A stretch of 64,000 nt of DNA from Methylococcaceae bacterium. GTDB lineage: Bacteria > Pseudomonadota > Gammaproteobacteria > Methylococcales > Methylomonadaceae. Shown one piece after another: positions 29,426 to 36,750 of this stretch. The number at the start of each line of letters is the position of its first letter. Positions within the stretch are counted from its first letter, which is position 1. The stretch covers positions 1 to 64,000 of the forward strand of contig JAUYBL010000034.1 in assembly GCA_030693065.1 (NCBI GenBank), written 5' to 3'. The notes under the pieces are model-generated. The model saw only the letters and a list, made by a program, of their open reading frames with translations. It had not been told where the DNA came from and ran no database searches. A program made the position numbers and the translations under genes.

Positions 29426-29899
29426 TTACTTCTTTTCTTCTGCTTTTGGTTTAGGTGCAGGAATTGCGATTTTGGTCAGCTTGCCGCCTTCTTGTTCGTA
29501 ATATTGAGCGCCTAAATAACCAGCGACTTTAAAGCCTTTGCTCGCTAATAAATCAGCTGATTTACCAGAACGTCCACTGTGATTTGATACCGTAACAATT
29601 GCTCTTTCTTTAGGAATCAACGCCAAACTGTTTTCGAGCTGATCCGCTTGCACACTCAGATAAACAGGAAAGCCACCGATGTTGCTAACTTCATCCGGAC
29701 GACGTAAATCAATTACCAGCACGCCTTCAGGCTTTGCCAACAGCGCATCAAAATCAGCACGATTTAGTTTTTTAGATGTTGGCTTGTATTGCTCTTGAGC
29801 AGCCGGTGCTTCAGGCTTTTTGGCTTCTTCAGCAGCAAAAGCCAGCGGTGCGGCAAAAACGAATAACAGCAACATTGCCAATTTTGATTTTTTTCTCAT
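29426..29899 (-). CDS. exported rhodanese-like protein lacking the catalytic cysteine
   Basis: A 157-aa protein with a Sec signal (about 1-22, ending AFA), a Glu/Pro/Lys-rich segment and one rhodanese domain: LVIDLRRPDEVSNIGGFP near 56-73, then the active-site loop position. Where sulfurtransferases have CRSGxRS, this protein has NHSGRSGKS, so the sulfur-accepting Cys is replaced. Catalysis is unlikely; a binding role is inferred. The C-terminus is again Lys/Pro/Glu-rich. It lies between the PSD1-DUF1501 pair and the TonB-dependent receptor. Confidence 0.82.
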   Translation of the reverse strand: MRKKSKLAMLLLFVFAAPLAFAAEEAKKPEAPAAQEQYKPTSKKLNRADFDALLAKPEGVLVIDLRRPDEVSNIGGFPVYLSVQADQLENSLALIPKERAIVTVSNHSGRSGKSADLLASKGFKVAGYLGAQYYEQEGGKLTKIAIPAPKPKAEEKK

Positions 29900-30115
29900 C
29901 GTTTCATCTCTTCAGTATTAATTAAAAGTTGCGGAGTGCGCGTTGTTACGATACTTCCATAAACTCTAAAGCAGCTATCATGCCAAAAATTAAAAACCAA
30001 CCATCTTGATATGGAAATCCATTTTTTACACTAGCAACACATTGTTTTTTATAATTATTTTTCTATTCATTTGATTTATTTTTAACTCGGGTTTTTTACG
30101 CTTTAATCCAATTTA

Positions 30116-30371
30116 CGAAGCTGACTGTTGAAGCAGCAACAGGCCATCATCAGCTGGTGTCGCTAGATAAGCAGAAAGTATCTATACAAGTAAGAACAGG
30201 CCTTGTCTGCGACCACAAACAACCTTCGCTCTCGCGGGCAAGGCCCGCTCCTACATTTAATAGTTTTCGAAATTGACTGTTAAAGCAGCAACAAGCCATC
30301 ATCAACCGCTGTCGCTAGATAAGCAGAATATATCCATACAAGTAGGAGCGGGCCTTGCCCGCGACCACAAA
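30116..30371. repeat. 104-bp direct duplication carrying REP palindromes
   Basis: Copy A (30116-30219) and copy B (30268-30371) align without gaps over 104 bp, sharing GACTGTT, AGCAGCAACA, GTCGCTAGATAAGCAGAA and GCGACCACAAA. Copy B has the intact REP core GTAGGAGCGGGCCTTGCCCG. Copy A has a decayed version. An inverted REP core lies between them (30233-30255), so the three form a BIME. Confidence 0.75.
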
Positions 30372-30380
30372 TCACCAGGC

Positions 30381-30414
30381 AAAAAAAAGGCTCAGGAGCA
30401 ACCTGAGCCTTTTC
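30381..30414 (-). terminator. intrinsic terminator downstream of the TonB receptor
   Basis: GGCTCAGG (30389-30396) pairs with CCTGAGCC (30402-30409) around a 5-nt loop. On the minus strand the hairpin is followed by eight T bases (30388-30381). It lies about 250 bp beyond the receptor stop. Confidence 0.8.
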
Positions 30415-30666
30415 GGCTTACTTGACAATGCTGAAACACACATTGTTTTTAACTTCATCCATGAGCCAACTTAGATCTTATGATTAAGGACAACAAAACC
30501 CAAAAAGAACGAAAAATACAATAAACACTCTTTATGAATCTAAAACATGCCACACCTAATCACAGACACTTTAAAGCCAGTAAACTCTCCAACAAGCGAG
30601 CCATCTAACATAAAGCCCGCTTAAAACTGCATCCCTGCCATCACATCCTTGCGATCTTACTGCTCC

Positions 30667-33600
30667 TTAAATTTTACCGCTTACCTGAATACCAAACCAA
30701 CGTGGATAAGCATCAGGCGTGTAAGAAAGCCAGCCTTGATCATGCCTCGTATCATTAAAGAGGTTTTTACCAATCAAACTTAAATCCCATATCTTATTTT
30801 TAGTGCCGATACCTACAGAAGCATCAGTTCTAGCCCTATCATCTAGCCAACCTGTATAGGATAAACCGTCTGCATTATTAAACTTGCTCTGGAAGTTAGT
30901 GTTAAAGCTGGTGTGGAAATTGAACTTATCAAACACTGGCCGGGTATATTCCGCACCCACGTTAAAGCTCCATTCAGAGGCGCCCGGTAAGCGCTGCCCA
31001 CTCATATCAATATATGGTTGTGACAAATAAGCCAATTCGGGTGGCTTAGCTGCATTTTTGTAATCAATATATTTGGCAATATTCCACGCGCCGTTTAAAC
31101 GAATCGATAAATTGGGAATAGTGTTGATGACATTATCGATTTCAATACCATACACCCGTGCTTTTTTAACATTGCCTTGGGCTGCGACATAAGTAGTTGG
31201 ATTTGGCGTGCCGTTGGCAATATTGGTTTGCGTTGCAAACTCATCTATTACTAATACCGATTGCTGGTAATTATGAATATCCATCACATAAGCATCGGCA
31301 TTAAAAATGACCGACTTATCAACCCAAAAAGACTTCAACCCCAACTCTAAGGCGTGAGTATTTTCTGGTTTAACTTTTTGGGCAATACCATTAGTGGCAA
31401 TTACCGATCCAGATTTTTCACCGTATTGCCACGACAAATAGCCGGTTAGATCTTCGTTAAATTTATAGCTTGGTGTTAATTGTGCAGTAAACAGCAAATC
31501 ATCGTAATCACCTTCAACCGCGTTATTCAAGCGACCTAGTTGATTTTGACGAATGGTTTTAGCGTTGGCAACCTGGATTCTTTTAGCACTATCAGAAACT
31601 AAAGTATTGTATGCATCACCGGGGTTTGCTCCAGCATTCACGCCGTAATATCGCTTGGCAATACTATCAGCCAGCTGCAACTGCTGAACAGAGTTACCAG
31701 GCAACAACTTACCGTAGTCTGGATTGGTAATAGTTGCAGTCGGATTTTGCGCTGTCGGTGCTGGTAAAGTTGCCCGTGTATCTGAAGCAAAGCCACCCGT
31801 ATTGATGCCACGAACTTTATCAGGGTTAAATGCCGCCCCTATGCCATTATTGGCAATAAGCCGTTCATTTGAAGTAGAGCGATCTTCCAGAGTAGTACGT
31901 AAGCCGGAGGTCAAGGTAAATTGATCGGTAAAATGTAAATCAGTCTCACCAAACAGCGCGCCTGACTGTGTACCAACCGATGTCCTTTCTTTTACCCGTG
32001 CATCTGCTAGCACATCTTTAAGAATTGCCCGACCAGGGCCTGGGTTATTGATAGTTGAACCTGCCAAGGCATTGTATTGACCATTAGTTGCAAACCAGGC
32101 ACCGGCATCAGAGCCCCAGCCAGTTTTTCCGTCAATATCATCCCAGGTCTTAATGGCAAATACGCCCGCTTTATAATCAGCAAATCCGCCAGGCTTATTC
32201 GCAATCTTTAGCTCTTGAGTCCATTGTCGATATTGCACACCTCCGCCGCCATCAACACTAATATCAAACGGCGTACCTTCGTCATTATGGGCATCAAAAC
32301 TATATTCACGCACACCGGTATTTGACGACAGTACGTGGCTATCAAGATCCCAATCTACATTAATAGACCCACCTTGATTAGATACGGTTTGACCTTGATT
32401 CTCGTTAAACCAGACCGTTCCTCGGGCTTGACCGCCAATGTAGTCGTTGTAGGAAAAGCCTCTATTTTGGAAGTAATCTCTACCCGGGGTAAAAGTACTA
32501 GAGATTCCATTTTCCTTACCAGTAATTGGATCCGTGGTTCGAGCATAAAATCCAGCTAACTTGGCTCTTGCCTGCGTGCCTGTAGGATCAACCAAGTTAC
32601 CGTTGGCAAATTTATAAGGTGAATCATGGTAAAAGGTTAAACCATTTTGCAACTGTGGCTGCTCTGGCTCAAAGTCGGCCGTTAACTTTGCAGTTATCGT
32701 CGATGTAGGCGTAAACAGTAATTGTGCTCGGCCACTCAACCGGTCTTTGTTATATAAACTGTAGTTACTGTCATGCTCCTGGGTGTAAAAGCCACGCCCT
32801 TTATCGACGATAAAAGATGTTCTAAAAGCCAGTACGTCGTCGATAATCCCGCCGCCCATCGCACCTTGCAAGATAAGTGCTTCACGCTCTCCATAGGTTG
32901 CAGACAGTTCAGCAGTTGGTGTAAACGTCGGTGCTTTAGATTTTACGTTGACCTTACCAGAGCTGGCACTTAAGCCACCTTCAGTACCTCTCGGTCCACG
33001 CGTTACTTCGACTGATTCCACATCATAAAAACTAAAGTTAGCCAACTGAGATAAGCCATAACTAACGCCATCAACAGTTACGCCAACGCTTGGATCTTGA
33101 GTTTCACTGAATGAGCGCTTACCCAAGCCACGAATAGATAATGACGCGCCACGCGTGTTGTTTTGGTTAAATTGCACGTTGGATGCACGGCGGGTAATCG
33201 CACCCAAGTCTAATGACAACTCACGCGATAGCTCTTGCCCAGTAACCACAGACACCGATTGGGCAACGTCATGAAGCTTTGCCAGCTTGGGTCGCGCTTT
33301 AACAACCACTTCACCCAGATTATCGGTTTCTGCAGCTTGTTGTTCAGCAACTGTTTCAGTAGGCTCAGCCGTTGCTGCAGTAGGCTCGGCAAGTGAAGGC
33401 TCACCAGCGGCCGGAGCAACTGCGCCCGCAGCGCCAGCTTGCTTAAGTGAATCACGTTCATGTTGCACAGCTTCTAATTGCGCTTTTAACAGCGCATTTT
33501 CTGCTTCTAAATCACTGACAGCTTTGGTGCTTTGTGATTTTTTTGCCGATTTTTTCGGCGCGGCATTAACATCGTGAACGCTAACCAAAGACACACCAAC

Positions 33601-33711
33601 CACCGCAGCGGCGACGCATAATGAAAGTCTTTTTCTTCGACTAACCGCTGCAGGTATATCCTGCCCGCGGCTTACGTCATCTGAAAAAGGTTCTACCAAG
33701 CTTAAATTCAT
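30667..33711 (-). CDS. TonB-dependent outer-membrane receptor with extended N-terminus
   Basis: A 1014-aa TonB-dependent receptor. A long signal region (about 1-50, with the basic stretch SRRKRLSL) precedes a Lys-rich segment, a predicted coiled coil DLEAENALLKAQLEAVQHER (about 68-87) and an Ala/Glu/Pro linker. A TonB-box-like GEVVVKARP near 131-139 leads to the plug (LSIRGLGKRSFSETQDPSVG) and the barrel, which ends in the outer-membrane signal WFGIQVSGKI. The pre-box extension is unusual and could anchor a partner or add a signalling element. Substrate unknown; metal or metallophore is suggested by the PepSY and tonB-exbBD genes in the block. The ATG at 33711 has GAGG upstream. Confidence 0.9.
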   Translation of the reverse strand: MNLSLVEPFSDDVSRGQDIPAAVSRRKRLSLCVAAAVVGVSLVSVHDVNAAPKKSAKKSQSTKAVSDLEAENALLKAQLEAVQHERDSLKQAGAAGAVAPAAGEPSLAEPTAATAEPTETVAEQQAAETDNLGEVVVKARPKLAKLHDVAQSVSVVTGQELSRELSLDLGAITRRASNVQFNQNNTRGASLSIRGLGKRSFSETQDPSVGVTVDGVSYGLSQLANFSFYDVESVEVTRGPRGTEGGLSASSGKVNVKSKAPTFTPTAELSATYGEREALILQGAMGGGIIDDVLAFRTSFIVDKGRGFYTQEHDSNYSLYNKDRLSGRAQLLFTPTSTITAKLTADFEPEQPQLQNGLTFYHDSPYKFANGNLVDPTGTQARAKLAGFYARTTDPITGKENGISSTFTPGRDYFQNRGFSYNDYIGGQARGTVWFNENQGQTVSNQGGSINVDWDLDSHVLSSNTGVREYSFDAHNDEGTPFDISVDGGGGVQYRQWTQELKIANKPGGFADYKAGVFAIKTWDDIDGKTGWGSDAGAWFATNGQYNALAGSTINNPGPGRAILKDVLADARVKERTSVGTQSGALFGETDLHFTDQFTLTSGLRTTLEDRSTSNERLIANNGIGAAFNPDKVRGINTGGFASDTRATLPAPTAQNPTATITNPDYGKLLPGNSVQQLQLADSIAKRYYGVNAGANPGDAYNTLVSDSAKRIQVANAKTIRQNQLGRLNNAVEGDYDDLLFTAQLTPSYKFNEDLTGYLSWQYGEKSGSVIATNGIAQKVKPENTHALELGLKSFWVDKSVIFNADAYVMDIHNYQQSVLVIDEFATQTNIANGTPNPTTYVAAQGNVKKARVYGIEIDNVINTIPNLSIRLNGAWNIAKYIDYKNAAKPPELAYLSQPYIDMSGQRLPGASEWSFNVGAEYTRPVFDKFNFHTSFNTNFQSKFNNADGLSYTGWLDDRARTDASVGIGTKNKIWDLSLIGKNLFNDTRHDQGWLSYTPDAYPRWFGIQVSGKI

Positions 33712-33921
33712 TACCTATTTCCTCTTAATTTAAAAATTCAAAATCCATCCAACGGCCGTCAAACCGATCAGGTGCGATGTGACAATTCCGTTTGCTGTTG
33801 GTTAACTGATAAAGCAGTTTTTAAAGCCAGGAGCCACCGCACAGACAGGATTAGTTTTAATTAAGCAAGGCGTGTGCCATCAGTATAAATACCTACATTT
33901 ACCCAAGATGCACCGTAAAAA

Positions 33922-33944
33922 ATTAATCAAAGACATTGATTAAT
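33922..33944. promoter_or_regulatory. operator-like palindrome upstream of the TonB receptor
   Basis: A perfect 9-bp inverted repeat ATTAATCAA/TTGATTAAT with a 5-nt spacer lies about 210 bp upstream of the receptor start. It is AT-rich and the right size for a dimeric repressor site, but it does not match a classic Fur box closely enough to name the regulator. Confidence 0.4.
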
Positions 33945-34204
33945 AATCATTTTTTTAAATAAAGAAAAAACAACTTCATTTAAAAATGGTATAGAAAAAC
34001 ACTTTGTTAGCAAGTTGTATGCTCATTGATACACACCATGTGCTGATGCCATGTCTGCCAATCAACACTTATGAAATATCTAAACCTGAGTTATATCGAC
34101 GAGGGAATTATCTGCAGACACGATCAAGTAAAAAACGCTACATATTGAGCATTTACTTACTATCTGGTGTGAGCTAAATCTGAAATGAAGAGTCGTTTGC
34201 GGAT

Positions 34205-34240
34205 TTACTTAGCTTGACTGCATTTCGTCAAATTAAGTAA
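34205..34240. promoter_or_regulatory. large interrupted palindrome
   Basis: TTACTTA..TTGAC (34205-34218) is inverted as GTCAA..TTAAGTAA (34227-34240) with an 8-nt centre and two mismatched positions. It lies between the cytochrome c' gene and the receptor. It could be an operator or an RNA hairpin. Confidence 0.35.
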
Positions 34241-34319
34241 AGAAAGCGGGTAAAGGTTTGTTGGCTTTGCGTACCAGAGTTGAGGGTTTAAGCCTGGTAC
34301 ACACTCGACAGGTTCGTTA

Positions 34320-34352
34320 TCGCTCATGTGTCGTATCTGAACACATGAGCGA
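34320..34352. terminator. stem-loop after the cytochrome c' gene
   Basis: CGCTCATGTGT (34321-34331) pairs perfectly with ACACATGAGCG (34341-34351), extended by one more A-T pair. It follows the cytochrome c' stop by 13 bp on the minus strand. There is no T-run, so termination would need another mechanism; mRNA 3'-end protection is the alternative. Confidence 0.45.
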
Positions 34353-34364
34353 ATTTAACTTAAC

Positions 34365-34829
34365 TTATTGATCTTTAATACGAATCAAATCGTGGCAAGC
34401 TTTGCAAGATTCGCCAACTTTACCGAATTGAGTTTTGATCGCGGCGGTATCGCCAGTAGCGGCAACTTTAGCTAATTCGTTAGCTGCTTCGTTGAAGGTG
34501 TTGGCAACTTTAGTGACTTCTTCTTTTTTCTGAAAGAACTCAGGTTTCAAACGAGTTTCTTTCCAGCCGATGCCATGGTCTGTGCCTTCACCGTATAACG
34601 CACCCAAACCGGAATTAGCCACTGCCGCGATTGCGTTGGCTGCTGCAGCAACGCTGTCTTTGTTGTAGGTTTCAGGATGATCAACTACCTGGCTTTTGAT
34701 TTTGGAAATATTCCATGCTGCGAAGGAATACGCAGACTGCCGCCATCTAATTTGTTCTTCAATTGGGCCCGCAACAGCAGCTGTCGCTGATGCAGCAATC
34801 AAAACGGCAAGGGTTAGTTTTTTTTTCAT
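34365..34829 (-). CDS. cytochrome c' (c556-type), exported
   Basis: A 154-aa exported cytochrome with a Sec signal (about 1-20, ending AVAG) and a four-helix-bundle pattern. The heme motif CKACH sits near the C-terminus (about 143-147), the hallmark of class II cytochromes c'. RWRQSAYSFAAWNISKIKSQV forms helix 1. These proteins bind NO or CO or carry electrons. In this block the gene follows a cytochrome b561 gene by 41 bp, an arrangement in which the b-type protein could reduce it. Confidence 0.9.
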   Translation of the reverse strand: MKKKLTLAVLIAASATAAVAGPIEEQIRWRQSAYSFAAWNISKIKSQVVDHPETYNKDSVAAAANAIAAVANSGLGALYGEGTDHGIGWKETRLKPEFFQKKEEVTKVANTFNEAANELAKVAATGDTAAIKTQFGKVGESCKACHDLIRIKDQ

Positions 34830-34870
34830 CTTCTCTTTCCTTTGGTTAGTGTTATAAAAATTATAAAAAA

Positions 34871-35668
34871 TTAAAAACTTGCAGGTGCTTGCGCGGTTTG
34901 TTGTTGCGTTGCTTCCGGTGTCGCTTGATTAGACTGCGATGTGCCGGCAGACGCCCAGGTAACTGAACAACATGGATTGGTTATTTTGGTAAGTTGCGGC
35001 AGTTGTGTTATGCCACCGGCCGCACCCCATGCCACAGTGCTCGATATAATCAATGACAGAGCAAAACGTATCACACCGGCTTTGGTAGCCTCGTGCGCTG
35101 AAATTGCTTCAGCCAACACTCTGGGGATTTCTTTTTTGCCGGTCAACATAGGCTTAACCAAATTGGTTTTTTTAGCCACGCGGTAATAGACAATGGCGAC
35201 CAAATGCAACGCGATTAGACCGAGTAAGACGTTGATTGAGCTGTTGTGCCAACCAGTCAATTTGTCGCTGTCATCCTTATCGACGAAATTAAATAAAGGT
35301 CCTTGAAAAGCAATATCGTCGTTAGCAAACAAGCCTGTGCCTACCTGCACACCGAGAGTAAGCAATAATCCAATGACAGACAACGCGCCGAACGGGTTAT
35401 GGCCAATGCCTTCCCACTGGCCTTTAACATAAGATTTGACTCGTGAAAAAGTCGGAAAAAAGGTCACAAAACGCGAGTGGGTTGAGCCTATAAAACCCCA
35501 GACAATGCGAAAAACCAGCAGGCCGAGGATAAAAACACCCAAGCGGCCATGCCAGTCGATCCACTCCCCACCCACTTTGGCAGTGACATAAGCTGCTGCC
35601 ACTGAGGCAGCAAGCAGCCAGTGAAATAGCCTGTGTGGTAAGTCCCAAAGGTGGATTGTTACTTTCAT
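34871..35668 (-). CDS. cytochrome b561-like membrane protein
   Basis: A 265-aa protein opening VTIHLWDLPHRLFHWLLAAS, the Ni/Fe-hydrogenase b-type cytochrome/b561 signature. About four membrane helices lie within 1-170. Candidate heme-ligand His residues are in HRLFHW (helix 1), DWHGRLG (helix 2), TGWHNSSIN and ALHLVAIVYYR (helix 4). A further helix and a Gln/Ala/Thr-rich tail containing NPCCSV follow and are not typical. It probably moves quinol or thiol-derived electrons across the membrane to the adjacent cytochrome c'. It lies 15 bp after the redoxin gene. Confidence 0.88.
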   Translation of the reverse strand: MKVTIHLWDLPHRLFHWLLAASVAAAYVTAKVGGEWIDWHGRLGVFILGLLVFRIVWGFIGSTHSRFVTFFPTFSRVKSYVKGQWEGIGHNPFGALSVIGLLLTLGVQVGTGLFANDDIAFQGPLFNFVDKDDSDKLTGWHNSSINVLLGLIALHLVAIVYYRVAKKTNLVKPMLTGKKEIPRVLAEAISAHEATKAGVIRFALSLIISSTVAWGAAGGITQLPQLTKITNPCCSVTWASAGTSQSNQATPEATQQQTAQAPASF

Positions 35669-35683
35669 TTTGATTAAACCTAT

Positions 35684-36301
35684 TTAGCTAGAGTATTTAA
35701 CAGAGCATCCATAAGGCTTGGTACTTGCTTTGGCTACTTTGCGACCCGCTTCAAGATCAGCAAGCGCCGCTTTAACGTAGTTTTCGGCCTTAGGAATATC
35801 GGATTTATCAGCTGACGGAATGCTATCTATGCCGCCTTTGTAAACCAGCACACCTTCAGGATTGATGATGAAAAATTGCGGTGTATTGGTTGCTGCATAC
35901 AATTTGCCAATCACACCGTTCTGGTCTAACACGGTGTTGGTTGGGGTAGCACCGCGATGCTCATTAAGTTTTTTGGCGATTTCACCCGTCACATTGCCTT
36001 GTTTGTCAGGCGCAGAGGTAATTACTTGCAGCCAAACGATGCCTTTAGCCACAGCCTCTTTTTGTAAATCCGGAATATTGCCGCTTTCATAATGTTTCAC
36101 GACAAATGGACATTCATGATTGGTCCATTCCAACACTACGGTTTTGCCGCGTAAGTCGGCCAGGTTAATGGTGCTGCCATCAGCCGCGGCGCCGGAAAAC
36201 ACCGGGGCTGGTTTATCCACTACTGGTTCAGCGACTGCAGTGGCTGTGAGAGCTAAGGCAACACTCACTAATGCGAATTTATAAAGTCGATGTAACAACA
36301 T
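35684..36301 (-). CDS. exported redoxin/thioredoxin-fold protein
   Basis: From ATG 36301 (GGAG about eight bases upstream) this is 205 aa with a Sec signal (ending AVAEP). A longer frame from a TTG at 36442 reads through two terminator-like hairpins and is rejected. The fold segment VLEWTNHECPFVVKHYESGN has a single Cys where thioredoxins have CxxC, and a second Cys is near the C-terminus in KPYGCSVKY. Both are shared with the redoxin/AhpC-like family. It is the first gene of the redoxin-b561-cytochrome c' unit and lies beside dsbD, its likely electron donor. Its leader is structured (see 36314-36530). Confidence 0.87.
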   Translation of the reverse strand: MLLHRLYKFALVSVALALTATAVAEPVVDKPAPVFSGAAADGSTINLADLRGKTVVLEWTNHECPFVVKHYESGNIPDLQKEAVAKGIVWLQVITSAPDKQGNVTGEIAKKLNEHRGATPTNTVLDQNGVIGKLYAATNTPQFFIINPEGVLVYKGGIDSIPSADKSDIPKAENYVKAALADLEAGRKVAKASTKPYGCSVKYSS

Positions 36302-36313
36302 AGTAGGCTCCGT

Positions 36314-36530
36314 CATTAAATAAAAAGCCTTGCAACCAAGCTGGTTGCAAGTGCCCGTAAAATTAAAAAGGCAGGAAATTGATCCATCGCATTCCTGCCA
36401 AACTTGGTCCTTCAACTGCGAATCAGCCCCCCAGCATCTCAACAGTTTTTAATCACTGTTGATTCTGCCTAACCTGCTGCTTCGCTTCCTTTAGTAAAGA
36501 GATGGCAAGTCCGTTGCAACCTCCTTATTC
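36314..36530 (-). promoter_or_regulatory. structured redoxin leader with two terminator-like hairpins
   Basis: Reading on the minus strand: first, a segment GGTTGCAA (36521-36514) preceded by AAGGA. Next, a small hairpin AACAGT/ACTGTT (about 36440-36463). Then terminator 1, GGCAGGAA/TTCCTGCC (36399-36392 with 36377-36370), followed by TTTTTAATTTT. Then terminator 2, a 10-bp perfect stem (36351-36342 with 36338-36329), followed by GCTTTTTATTT. The redoxin ATG comes 28 bases later. The upstream GGTTGCAA can pair with the first arm of terminator 2, giving a possible antiterminator. I do not recognise a known riboswitch class. Confidence 0.5.
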
Positions 36531-36560
36531 TGTAACTGTTGTAACTATTCATAGAAAAAA

Positions 36561-36651
36561 TCAATAAGTAGGATGTGCCGACGTAAGGAGGCGCATCGGT
36601 AGAGAGTCGATGCGCTTCGCTACCGCTCAGCACATCCTACATACTTATTGA
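36561..36651. repeat. palindromic repeat element (about 91 bp)
   Basis: Outer arms TCAATAAGTA (36561-36570) and TACTTATTGA (36642-36651), middle arms GGATGTGC and GCACATCC, and inner arms GCGCATCG (36591-36598) and CGATGCGC (36608-36615) form a nearly complete hairpin. It lies between dsbD and the redoxin leader and resembles a small non-autonomous repeat. Confidence 0.65.
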
Positions 36652-36750
36652 TTTCGTTCGTGGTGAGCTTGTCGAACCATGAGCGGAATCGATTTGTTCA
36701 GTGATTCCTTAGGAATCGCGATAAACAGTTTTAAAATCATTTGTTATTTT

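Larger units (their letters stand above)
29900..30666. other. gene-free gap between TonB receptor and rhodanese gene
   Basis: No convincing gene. 29900-30110 is AT-rich and probably carries the rhodanese promoter. 30116-30371 holds a duplicated REP-bearing unit. 30381-30414 is a terminator. 30415-30666 is a featureless receptor 3' region. Confidence 0.6.
33712..34364. other. receptor upstream region, gene-free
   Basis: No gene is seen in these 650 bp. They are AT-rich and hold the receptor leader, two large palindromes (33922-33944 and 34205-34240) and a hairpin after the cytochrome c' gene (34321-34351). Length and palindromes suggest a regulated receptor promoter. Confidence 0.6.
36302..36750. 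other. gene-free gap: redoxin leader plus REP palindrome
   Basis: 36302-36530 is the structured leader of the redoxin gene, and 36561-36651 is a palindromic repeat. 36654-36690 holds a GTTCGTGGTGAGC...ACCATGAGC repeat unit related to 22396-22499. No gene is seen. Confidence 0.6.

Noticed and set aside
30116-30371. CRISPR array
   Set aside because: Only two long imperfect copies with REP palindromes and no regular spacer structure.
33922-33944. Fur box upstream of the TonB receptor
   Set aside because: The dyad does not resemble the GATAAT-type hexamer array closely enough to assign Fur.
36302-36442. Extended N-terminus (47 residues) of the redoxin from a TTG start
   Set aside because: It would run through two terminator-like hairpins and lacks a ribosome-binding site, whereas ATG 36301 has GGAG at good spacing followed by a clear signal peptide.
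36400-36530. Known riboswitch class in the redoxin leader
   Set aside because: I compared by eye with cobalamin, TPP, FMN, SAM, molybdenum cofactor, preQ1 and c-di-GMP consensus elements and saw no convincing match, so only an unnamed structured leader is reported.
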